Below, one piece after another: positions 1 through 7,086 of a stretch of 57,998 bases of DNA. The stretch comes from an uncultured Lewinella sp. (lineage in GTDB: Bacteria > Bacteroidota > Bacteroidia > Chitinophagales > Saprospiraceae). The first letter of the stretch is position 1. Every line of letters starts with the position of its first letter. The notes under the pieces were generated by a model. It made no database searches. It was given only the letters and a program-made list of their open reading frames with translations, and was not told the origin of the DNA. The position numbers were made by a program, and so were the translations under genes. The stretch covers positions 1-57,998 of the forward strand of contig CALMYQ010000029.1 in assembly GCA_937873655.1 (NCBI GenBank), in the 5' to 3' direction.

Positions 1-472
1 CTACGGTGACCGTCGGCGGCAAGAGAACGGCGTCAATGACATGGACCACACCGTTGTCGGCCTGGATGTCGGCGACGGTGACCTTTGCATTGTTGATGAA
101 AACCCCGTCGGCGTTGATGGTCACGGTGACGTTCTTGCCGTTGAGCGTGGGGATGACCTGCCCGTCGGAAAGGTCAGTAGAGAGGACCTGTCCGTTGGCG
201 ACGTGGTAGGTCAGAATATCGGTCAGGGCGCCCTGCGGGTCGGCCAGGAGCGCGTCGATGGTGCCAGCGGGCAAAGCGTCGAAAGCGGCATCAGTGGGTG
301 CGAAGACGGTGAATGGGCCGTCGGCGCTGAGGGCGGTTTGGAGGCCTGCGGCGATCACGGCCGCTTCAAGCGTGTTGTGGTCGGGCGAATTGACGATGAC
401 GTCCACTACAGTTTGGGCGGACACCAAGGAAGGCAGAAAGAAAAGAGCGAGTAAAAATTTTTTGAATCCCAT
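1..472 (-). CDS. Fasciclin-domain secreted protein, C-terminus beyond window
   Basis: Reading leftward from ATG at 472, the frame stays open for 157 codons to the window edge, so the gene is cut by the window rather than broken. Residues 1-20 are a typical Sec signal peptide (MGFKKFLLALFFLPSLVSA, then QTVVD). The rest is a classic fasciclin (FAS1) domain: NTLEAAVIAAGL, then the hallmark FTVFAPTDAAF, a DILTYHVANG segment, and NNAKVTVADIQADNGVVHVID near the end. FAS1 domains are extracellular adhesion modules. Bacteroidota versions are exported, often with several FAS1 copies and a type IX sorting tail, which would lie outside the window. No exact -7 box was found between it and the divergent sigma-factor gene. 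The family call is sure; the full domain number is unknown. Confidence 0.9.
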   Translation of the reverse strand, partial: MGFKKFLLALFFLPSLVSAQTVVDVIVNSPDHNTLEAAVIAAGLQTALSADGPFTVFAPTDAAFDALPAGTIDALLADPQGALTDILTYHVANGQVLSTDLSDGQVIPTLNGKNVTVTINADGVFINNAKVTVADIQADNGVVHVIDAVLLPPTVTV

Positions 473-612
473 GTTGACAGTTTTTAGTTTGTTGATCGGT
501 TTTATAAGGGTATATGCAATCCGACCGGGGCATGGTTGCCTCGCTGGCCAAAAAAAATTATCAAAAACCTTCTTCTTATTTTTTTGTTTATAGGCAACTT
601 TTAAGTGGCAGA

Positions 613-1194
613 ATGCATACTTATCCAGCAGATATGGCAAATTCGAACCCGGATATTAACCGATTATGTAGAGAGTGCATCAAAGGGAATACCAGGGCTT
701 TCAAGGAAATCTATGAAAGTTTTGCCAAGGTATTCTTTGGCATTTGCCTCAGGTATGCCGGGGATCGTGTTGAAGCTCAGGATTTTTTACAGGACGGATT
801 CGTGAAAATTTTTGAAAATCTGGCTTCTTTTGACCCTGCGAAGGGGAGTTTTTATGCCTGGGGCGGAAAGATCATGGTCAATACAATTTTGATGGAAAAG
901 CGGAAAAAACGGATCGAAACAGAAGAAATAGCCGGAGATGTTATTCAGGAAAGCAAAACTGAAAATCAGGCTATCGAACAGCTGTCTTATGCAGAATTGG
1001 TATCTTACCTGCAAAAGCTGCCCGAGGGTTACCGGACCATATTCAATCTGTACGCGATTGAAGAATACACGCATGCTGAAATAGCAGCTTTGACCGGTAT
1101 TTCCGTGAGCACTTCAAAAACTCAATTCATGAAAGCCAAAAAAATGTTGAGTAATTTGTTGAAAGAAAACGCTGTGGTTCCAACTACGGCCTAA
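613..1194 (+). CDS. ECF-type RNA polymerase sigma-70 factor
   Basis: This is an extracytoplasmic-function sigma factor of about 190 residues with only regions 2 and 4. Region 2 runs through AFKEIYESFAKVFFGICLRY, then QDFLQDGFVKIFENL and FYAWGGKIMVNTIL, which are the core-binding and -10-melting helices. Region 4 is LPEGYRTIFNLYAIEEYTHAEI followed by the helix-turn-helix ALTGISVSTSKTQFMKAKKML. The frame is open back to 514, but those residues do not resemble any sigma factor. ATG codons at 613 and 634 are both possible starts, and neither has a strong Shine-Dalgarno, as usual in Bacteroidota. The stop overlaps the next gene's ATG (TAATG), so the two are translationally coupled. The partner is membrane-anchored and probably controls it. 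Target genes cannot be inferred. Confidence 0.9.
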   Translation: MHTYPADMANSNPDINRLCRECIKGNTRAFKEIYESFAKVFFGICLRYAGDRVEAQDFLQDGFVKIFENLASFDPAKGSFYAWGGKIMVNTILMEKRKKRIETEEIAGDVIQESKTENQAIEQLSYAELVSYLQKLPEGYRTIFNLYAIEEYTHAEIAALTGISVSTSKTQFMKAKKMLSNLLKENAVVPTTA

Positions 1195-2597
1195 TGGGGA
1201 TAATGGTGAGAGACGAGCCTAAATATAAGATATCAAAGGAAGAGGAGGCCTACTTTACGCCCGATGCGGAAGTTTGGGAGAAGGTGTCTGAGCGGATCGG
1301 CAGCAGGCGGCGCCGCCGTTTTCTTTTTTGGTTATGGCCTATTGTCGCCGGAGCGTTAGGCGCGCTGTTCCTGTTTGGGGACCGATCCGAATCCGGTGGA
1401 TTTCCGGTAACCGGAAAAACAGCGGATGACGCCGGTATCGTCCTTCATTCACCGGCAACAACAGATGCTGCTTTCCTGGAAAATGATGAACCCCGCCCGG
1501 CTGCGGCAACAGAAATGACCAATGCGCAGGATAACGGTTGGAATGAAAAAGCAGCGATTACCGGCCGGCTACCGGGTCAGGCCAGGACTCCGGAGGCCGG
1601 GGCTGCCCAGCTGTTCTTCAAACCTTCGGAAAAAGAGGCAGATCTGCCGGATAGTCCTTCCGGAATGGTAGCGGAAAGCCTGGAAAGAGATCCTGCGAAC
1701 AACGAGGAACCGCCATCAGAATTCAAAGAGGGACGCTCCCCATTTCCGGTCATGCCTCCCTTGCCCGGATCCATGGACCTGATTGAAAGTCTCCCGTCTG
1801 AAGGATTGGATGTAAATCCGGCATTTGAAACGGAACCGGTAAGGCGCCACGGAAAGATAGCATTTTATGCGGCACTGCACAGGAGCCAATATTATGCGCT
1901 GAAAGAGAGAAGCGGCGCAGTGACGCTGGGAGAGACCATATTAAGCTCAAATTGGCTTCCCGCCGTTGAAATTTCCGCAGGATTGGGTTACCGGATCAAT
2001 CCCCGCATGACGCTTTACGCGGGCCTCGGATACAGCCGGCATTCAGTTGTTACCGTCCATGACCTCCATATTCCATATGATTTGCAGTCAGAGATTGACC
2101 ATGGACAGCTATTCACCAATGAGTTTGTCCATTCCCTGCCTACATCCGTAAGCAATATCGGCTCCGAATTGACCCTTGAGCGATCGGCCGGAGCGGATAT
2201 CCTTGACCATGAAGAAATCGATATTGAACTCAGCACGACTTCACAATATGTTGTATGGCACATCCCCGTTAGTCTGGAGCGACAATTTTCGACCCGCGGC
2301 CGCTTTCAGCCCGGTATTGGCTTGATGGGGGAGCTTGCCGTAGAGCGGCACAAAAATGTCAGGTTGAACCATACCGCTGTGCACCATGACCTGGTAAGGC
2401 TCCATGCTATCAATCTGAAGACAGAGCCCGGCAACCGGCAACAGGTGATGATCGGATACGGGATCCGGCCCTTTTTGAACTTTGCCGCAAGCAGGAAATC
2501 AGGGCTCCAGTTTGGGGCGCCGGTTATGCTTTGGCATATGCCCGAAAGGACGCAGGTTTCCTTTTATCCGCAATTGAGATGGACACTAAACCTGTAG
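1194..2597 (+). CDS. Membrane-anchored protein with C-terminal outer-membrane-barrel-like domain, likely anti-sigma partner
   Basis: The product has 467 residues and its start overlaps the sigma-factor stop by one base; M4 at 1203 is an alternative start. Layout: a charged cytoplasmic stretch (1-44) ending in a basic patch RRRRR; one hydrophobic helix (about 45-61, FLFWLWPIVAGALGALFLFG); a long Pro/Glu/Ala-rich low-complexity linker (about 65-215); then about 250 residues of alternating aromatic and polar strands, with phrases such as GLGYRINPRMTLYAGLGYSR and QPGIGLMGELAVER that resemble PorT-type outer-membrane beta-barrel domains. Sigma-factor neighbours with this layout recur in Bacteroidota, but I cannot name this one. 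Inference: the N-terminal stretch binds the sigma factor and the linker spans the periplasm. A periplasmic beta-sandwich instead of a barrel is possible. Confidence 0.75.
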   Translation: MGIMVRDEPKYKISKEEEAYFTPDAEVWEKVSERIGSRRRRRFLFWLWPIVAGALGALFLFGDRSESGGFPVTGKTADDAGIVLHSPATTDAAFLENDEPRPAAATEMTNAQDNGWNEKAAITGRLPGQARTPEAGAAQLFFKPSEKEADLPDSPSGMVAESLERDPANNEEPPSEFKEGRSPFPVMPPLPGSMDLIESLPSEGLDVNPAFETEPVRRHGKIAFYAALHRSQYYALKERSGAVTLGETILSSNWLPAVEISAGLGYRINPRMTLYAGLGYSRHSVVTVHDLHIPYDLQSEIDHGQLFTNEFVHSLPTSVSNIGSELTLERSAGADILDHEEIDIELSTTSQYVVWHIPVSLERQFSTRGRFQPGIGLMGELAVERHKNVRLNHTAVHHDLVRLHAINLKTEPGNRQQVMIGYGIRPFLNFAASRKSGLQFGAPVMLWHMPERTQVSFYPQLRWTLNL

Positions 2598-2615
2598 CGG
2601 GCAGGGGGAACAGGC

Positions 2616-4988
2616 TCAATCACAAACCGTGACCCGCCGTCGCGGCAGCAATCCCGGGTCGATATCCCCGAAATACCGCCGGTAATCGTCTTTGGGCAAT
2701 TCGTCAAAATTGTACCGGTAAGGTTCAACGGATTTTTTCTGCAGTACGTCCACGTTTCGTTGTTCTTCGGCGGCTCCGGCCAGCGTATTCTGCAGGTTGG
2801 AGCAAAGGAAGCGTGCATAATCCTCGGGGTCGACATTCCAGAAAAAGATGCTGCCGTCCTGGCAACCCGCCACAATATGCTTGCCGTCATTGGAGAAAGC
2901 TATCGAAAAGACCCAACCCGAATTGCGGGCAAAGACCACAGGCTGGTAGGTAGGCGAGGTGTATTCTTTGAGGTCCCAAAGGCTGATGGTGCCGTCCATG
3001 CTGGCAATGGCAAGCTGGTCGCCTGCCGGATTGAAGGCAAAATCGGTGATGGCGGCCAGGTGCGGTTTGAACATTTTCCGGCCCTGTTCGGTCGGCTGGA
3101 ACCGGTCGCCGTCCCGGTATGATTCAATCAGGAGGATGCGGCCGTTGGAAAACCCAATGGCCAGGAGCGCCGTTGAGTCCGAAACCGTATGGTATCCGAC
3201 CGCTGATATGACACCGTAATCAATTTCTCGCTTGCCGCCGAACACCATAAATTCGGCGCTGCCCGCCGAATTGCCGCAAATCGAGTCCACATTGAACTGG
3301 TAAAAGAAATCACCCGGTTTGCCGACCAATGAATAAGCGCAGATCGACCCGTTATCGGGCAGGATCAGGTTGGCTTTCCCCCGGGATTTCGGGCTGATGT
3401 CCAGACTGGAAGACCTCGGGCGGCGGTGGTAGAACCGTTCGAAACCGGATGCGATAAATTCCCCGTCGTTGGTAATGCCGGCGGAGAAGACCTCGTCTCC
3501 CTTTTCGATCCGGAAAGTGTCCAGCGTTTTGCCGGTTTCAGCGTTCAGGGTCTGGAACCAGGGCATTTCTCCGGCAACCAGCAGGTTTTTTCCGTTGGGG
3601 CTGATGGCCAGCGAATTGTTGATGCCGATTTTCTGGCGATAGATATCGGTGCTGCGATTGATCACCGGCGCGCCGAGGTCGGACCAGTTTTTGACCTCCC
3701 ATTTTTTGACGGCGCCGTCGCTGCCGGTGGTGAAGAAGACGTCTGCTCCCGGCTGGAAAACGATATCGCGGACGGCGCCCGCATGCGCCTTTTTGATGTC
3801 GAATTGCAGTTTTTGATCCAGGAGCCTGGCGGCATCTTCCAGGGCTTTCATGATATTGGGGTGTTTGACGTCGCCGACCTCCGGGTTATCCCGGTTGATC
3901 TTGTAGGCTTCCATGGCCACGAGGGCTTTGGTCCGTGCATCCTCGATCTGCAGCGACCGGGCGGCGGCATTCCAGGAGGTGATGACCTTGTTCAGTTTTT
4001 CGGCTTTGGACTGCGCATCGAGCGCCTGGATTTCCCGGCGGCGGGCCTTTTCGGCCAGTTCAGCATTCTCGTCGGCCTGATCGCGATATTGGCGGGACAG
4101 CTCCTCCAGGTCGGCAACCTGTTGCAGGACGGTGGCGTTCAGTTTGGAAATGCTGTCGCGGTCGGCCCGTGCAGCGCGGAGCAGGGCTTCGGCCCGGGTG
4201 CGTTGGGCTTCGGCTTCGAAGGCGTTTCTTTCGGCGATTTCCTGGAGCTGGAGGGCGTCTTCTCTGGCCGATTCGGCTTCTTTACGGGCAATTTTGGCTT
4301 CTTCCAATGCCTTTTCAGCCTTGATTTTGGCCTGTTCCATGTCGGCCGAATATTCCAATTGCTGATTGAAGTTTTTGTTGGCCCGGTTGTATTCCCAGAT
4401 GGCCCAGGCGGTCAGGCCGATCAGGAAAAAGAAGATCAGGGTCCTGAAGATGCCGATGGCGCGTTTGGTTCGACGGAGAGCAGCCTGTGAGGCTTTTACA
4501 AAATCGTGTTCTTTTTCACTGAGGTCGAGCAGCGGGAGGGAAGGGGTGATATGGTTGAGGTAGGCCTGGTCGAGCAGTTCGTTGCGGCTCATCCGGTCCT
4601 GGATGGTATTTTTGATGTTGCGGAGTACCCGGTTCTCGGATTCGACTTTCTGGAAGGCGCGTTGAGCCAGGAAGTTATTGGCAATTTCGAGCCTGCCGGC
4701 CGAGGTTTTGCGGAGGATGCCCGAATTTTGGAGGGTTTCCAGGATGGCGTTGGCCGTTTGCCCGTCGATCTGCATATCCTGTTGAAGCCTTTCCACCACT
4801 TCCGTGCCGCCGAGCTGCACCCGGTTGCCGTTCAGCAGGAAATAGCTCAATAGCCGGTTGCCTACCCCTTTGGCCTTGTTCCCGAGGTTAGCCTCCAGGC
4901 TTTCGATCTGCTTGTCCAGCATCTCGTCCACCATTTCGCTCGGCTTGCCGACTTTGGACAGGATTTCGCTATTGATGATCTTGTTCAT
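2616..4988 (-). CDS. Winged helix / transmembrane / coiled-coil / WD40 protein (sensor half of split STAND system)
   Basis: The product has 790 residues. Residues about 1-115 resemble the winged helix that normally follows a STAND ATPase (SEILSKVGKPSEMVDEML, then NAILETLQNSGILRKT). A basic patch (ALRRTKRAIGIFR, 170-182) precedes one transmembrane helix (about 183-199, TLIFFFLIGLTAWAIWEY). Residues 205-345 form an Ala/Glu/Lys/Arg-rich coiled coil. From about 398 come WD40 blades, e.g. AHAGAVRDIVFQPGADVFFTTGSDGAVKKW cut into HAGAVRDIVF and GSDGAVKKW, later AITDFAFNPAGDQLAIASMD and SDGTISLWDL-type repeats; the middle blades are degenerate. By the positive-inside rule the propeller would be outside the cytoplasm. 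It lies 78 bp after the ATPase gene and in the same frame, with stops between. A 15-bp dyad (4991-5005) abuts the start. Probable role: ligand-sensing arm. Confidence 0.88.
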   Translation of the reverse strand: MNKIINSEILSKVGKPSEMVDEMLDKQIESLEANLGNKAKGVGNRLLSYFLLNGNRVQLGGTEVVERLQQDMQIDGQTANAILETLQNSGILRKTSAGRLEIANNFLAQRAFQKVESENRVLRNIKNTIQDRMSRNELLDQAYLNHITPSLPLLDLSEKEHDFVKASQAALRRTKRAIGIFRTLIFFFLIGLTAWAIWEYNRANKNFNQQLEYSADMEQAKIKAEKALEEAKIARKEAESAREDALQLQEIAERNAFEAEAQRTRAEALLRAARADRDSISKLNATVLQQVADLEELSRQYRDQADENAELAEKARRREIQALDAQSKAEKLNKVITSWNAAARSLQIEDARTKALVAMEAYKINRDNPEVGDVKHPNIMKALEDAARLLDQKLQFDIKKAHAGAVRDIVFQPGADVFFTTGSDGAVKKWEVKNWSDLGAPVINRSTDIYRQKIGINNSLAISPNGKNLLVAGEMPWFQTLNAETGKTLDTFRIEKGDEVFSAGITNDGEFIASGFERFYHRRPRSSSLDISPKSRGKANLILPDNGSICAYSLVGKPGDFFYQFNVDSICGNSAGSAEFMVFGGKREIDYGVISAVGYHTVSDSTALLAIGFSNGRILLIESYRDGDRFQPTEQGRKMFKPHLAAITDFAFNPAGDQLAIASMDGTISLWDLKEYTSPTYQPVVFARNSGWVFSIAFSNDGKHIVAGCQDGSIFFWNVDPEDYARFLCSNLQNTLAGAAEEQRNVDVLQKKSVEPYRYNFDELPKDDYRRYFGDIDPGLLPRRRVTVCD

Positions 4989-4990
4989 GC

Positions 4991-5005
4991 CTCAAAAGGT
5001 TTGAG
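4991..5005. promoter_or_regulatory. Inverted repeat abutting WD40 gene start
   Basis: CTCAAAAGGTTTGAG: six-base perfect arms (CTCAAA and TTTGAG) around three bases, two bases upstream of the start codon on the minus strand. It could be an operator or an mRNA hairpin that limits initiation on the second half of the split protein. No terminator-like T tract follows it. Confidence 0.3.
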
Positions 5006-5066
5006 TTTTACAGCCGCGATAAAAAATGGCCTCCCGCGGCGGTTGTTACTCTGTGCCGGCCGGTGA

Positions 5067-6953
5067 TTACCCGGAGGGCGCTTCGGCCGATACACGATAT
5101 AAACGGTCCATGTACAGTTGAAGGTATGTAAGGTTTATTTTTCCATTCTCGGTAACGTTCTGAATGATCTTGTCGATCACCATCGGGTCTTCGATCACCA
5201 TTCCCGCTTCTGCGGATGCTTTTTTGATGACCTCCACGGCAGTTTCCTGCGACACCGGCCTTACCCTTACCTGTTCTTCCAGGATATTGGGTACAAACGC
5301 CTCCAGGTCCTGGATCTGGGTGAAGAATTCGTCGCGCAGCACGATCACCAGGTCCGTATTCCGCCTCGATTCGAGCAGGTTGGCAATGTGCAGGTTGAGG
5401 TGCAGGATCTGTGCGGGGTCCTGCACCCAGATGAAGAACTCTTCAAACTGGTCAAAGATAAGGACTTTCCTGTCGACTTGCTGCGGGATTTTATCGTCCC
5501 ACCGGTACGCGATCTGTAGGAGCATCGGCTCCTGGTTGGGTTGCGGTTCGACGGACAGCATTTTCCTGACCGGAGCGCTGTCGATGAGTTCCCGGTTGCA
5601 GCGGATATAACGCACGCTGCAAAGCGATTCGATCCGGGGCATCAGGCCCGCCCTGATCAGCGAGGTTTTGCCGATGCCCATGGGGCCGAGCACAAGGGTC
5701 GTGCGATTCTCCATTTCGTTGACAATGGTATCGAACAGTTCCCGGATCTCTTTGTCGCGGCCGAAAAAGATGGCGGCCATTTCCTGGGAATAGGGTTCGA
5801 AACCGACAAAAGGATTGGCGGGCAGGTCGTGCGCGGGTAGTTCCTTCGGCAACGGGATGCCCTGAGGCCTGGCTTCGAAGATCTGCATGGCCAGGCTGTC
5901 GTGCGCCAGCTCGTACTGGTCGTTGTCGAGGGGGCGGAGGATCCTGCGGTTGACAAAGAATTCGAGGAAAACGCTGATCCGCGTGGTGCTCATGTCGATG
6001 GGGCTGAGCGAGGGCAGGTCTTCCCGTTTGACCGGAATCTTGGTGCCTTTGTCGGATACGAAGGTCTTGAGCCAGCGAATGGCCATGTCGCGCCGGTCAA
6101 CTTCCCTGGCAAAAACCTCCAGCTGTTCGTCCAGGAAATCGGCCAGCACATCCTTGATGGTGCCGACCTTTGCGATCAGCTCCTCGTCAAAAACTATGTT
6201 GTTGGGGTCGCGCTCATAGGCCAGGCGGTACATCTTGTCGAGCAGTACCTGGAGGTACGGCAATTGCACCCGGCCGATGCCTTCGGTGACGTTGTCGATG
6301 ATCTCTTCGGCGATCTCGTCGTAACAGAGCTGGATATTGAACCTGGGGTTGCGGGCCGTTTCCAGGATCACCCGCCGGGCGTTGGCCCGGTTCATCGGTT
6401 CGATCCGGAGGCGCTTGTCGAAGAGCTTGGGCACTTTCCGTTCAAATTCGGAAAGGTGGGCCAGGTATTCCTCCCGGATGGAGATGACGATTTTGCAGGC
6501 GAGGTTGGCGTCCAGGATGTTCTTTACGGTTTCGATAAAGGTTTCCTGTTCGGATGCCGTACCGAGGATGAAGAGTTCTTCAAACTGATCGAAAAGCAGG
6601 TAAATGGGGCGAAGGTGGTCGAGGTACAGGGAATGGATCATTTCCCGGACGTTGTAGCCTTCTTCAAAGGATTTCATGGTGTCCTTCGCCCGAAGTTCCC
6701 GGACGAGGGCTTTGTTGATGTTTTCCTGCCGTCGGATATAGACGTCAAACCAGTCGCTGGAGTCGAAACGGTTGGCCAATCCGCATTTGATGAGGCTGGT
6801 TTTGCCGGTGCCGGACATGCCGTAGACCAGTATCAGGTTGGTCTGGTAGGTCATCTGATACAACGCTTCAATCTCGGTCTCCCTGCCGAAGAAGATGTCC
6901 TTATCTTCTTTGTCGTATGAATCCAGCAGTTTGAATGGCGACTGTTTCAGCAT
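5067..6953 (-). CDS. Tandem nSTAND-type ATPase (two P-loop modules)
   Basis: The product has 628 residues with two copies of a STAND ATPase module. Each opens with the nSTAND1-like lead-in: SPFKLLDSYDKEDKDIFFGRE (shortened: SPFKLLDSY, IFFGRETEI) at 6-28 and NPFVGFEPY, IFFGRDKEI near 380-400. Module 1: Walker A GMSGTGKT at 45-52, Walker B LLFDQFEEL with D122, and a winged helix ending in QYELAHDSLA. Module 2: Walker A GPMGIGKT near 421-428 and Walker B LIFDQFEEF near D500. It stops after TYLQLYMDRLYR, without its own winged helix; that helix is at the start of the next gene (4988). STAND ATPases are NTP-driven switches that oligomerise on sensing a trigger. An exact -7 box and a 14-bp palindrome lie upstream. 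The gene sits between the CHAT protease and the WD40 protein on the same strand. Confidence 0.9.
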   Translation of the reverse strand: MLKQSPFKLLDSYDKEDKDIFFGRETEIEALYQMTYQTNLILVYGMSGTGKTSLIKCGLANRFDSSDWFDVYIRRQENINKALVRELRAKDTMKSFEEGYNVREMIHSLYLDHLRPIYLLFDQFEELFILGTASEQETFIETVKNILDANLACKIVISIREEYLAHLSEFERKVPKLFDKRLRIEPMNRANARRVILETARNPRFNIQLCYDEIAEEIIDNVTEGIGRVQLPYLQVLLDKMYRLAYERDPNNIVFDEELIAKVGTIKDVLADFLDEQLEVFAREVDRRDMAIRWLKTFVSDKGTKIPVKREDLPSLSPIDMSTTRISVFLEFFVNRRILRPLDNDQYELAHDSLAMQIFEARPQGIPLPKELPAHDLPANPFVGFEPYSQEMAAIFFGRDKEIRELFDTIVNEMENRTTLVLGPMGIGKTSLIRAGLMPRIESLCSVRYIRCNRELIDSAPVRKMLSVEPQPNQEPMLLQIAYRWDDKIPQQVDRKVLIFDQFEEFFIWVQDPAQILHLNLHIANLLESRRNTDLVIVLRDEFFTQIQDLEAFVPNILEEQVRVRPVSQETAVEVIKKASAEAGMVIEDPMVIDKIIQNVTENGKINLTYLQLYMDRLYRVSAEAPSG

Positions 6954-6995
6954 TGGTTTTCCCTTTAATTGTCGTTACCGTTGCCAGGGATCGGC

Positions 6996-7010
6996 ATATT
7001 TGCAAATATA
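6996..7010 (-). promoter_or_regulatory. Putative -7 promoter box overlapped by a 14-bp palindrome, upstream of the tandem ATPase
   Basis: On the minus strand TATATTTG (7010 to 7003) matches the Bacteroidota -7 consensus TAnnTTTG exactly, 50 bases before the ATPase start. The perfect palindrome ATATTTGCAAATAT (6996-7009) covers it, so a dimeric repressor could bind the box itself. This would let the ATPase and WD40 genes be made separately from the CHAT gene. No convincing -33 TTTG at the usual spacing. Confidence 0.45.
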
Positions 7011-7086
7011 ATTCGCAACGGCTGAATTTTATGCAATCTTCCTGGTTTTGGGTCGGTATTTCCGTCCGATATTCACAAAATCAGTT

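Noticed and set aside
3426..4490. 354-codon open frame antisense to the WD40 gene
   Set aside because: It lies wholly inside a gene with recognisable winged-helix, coiled-coil and WD40 parts; its composition is that of a complement frame.
4989..5066. Programmed frameshift or sequencing slip joining ATPase and WD40 genes
   Set aside because: Both genes are in the same frame and the linker has three in-frame stops, so a single indel would not join them.
5901..6920. 339-codon open frame antisense to the tandem ATPase
   Set aside because: The opposite strand has two full sets of Walker motifs; this frame has none.
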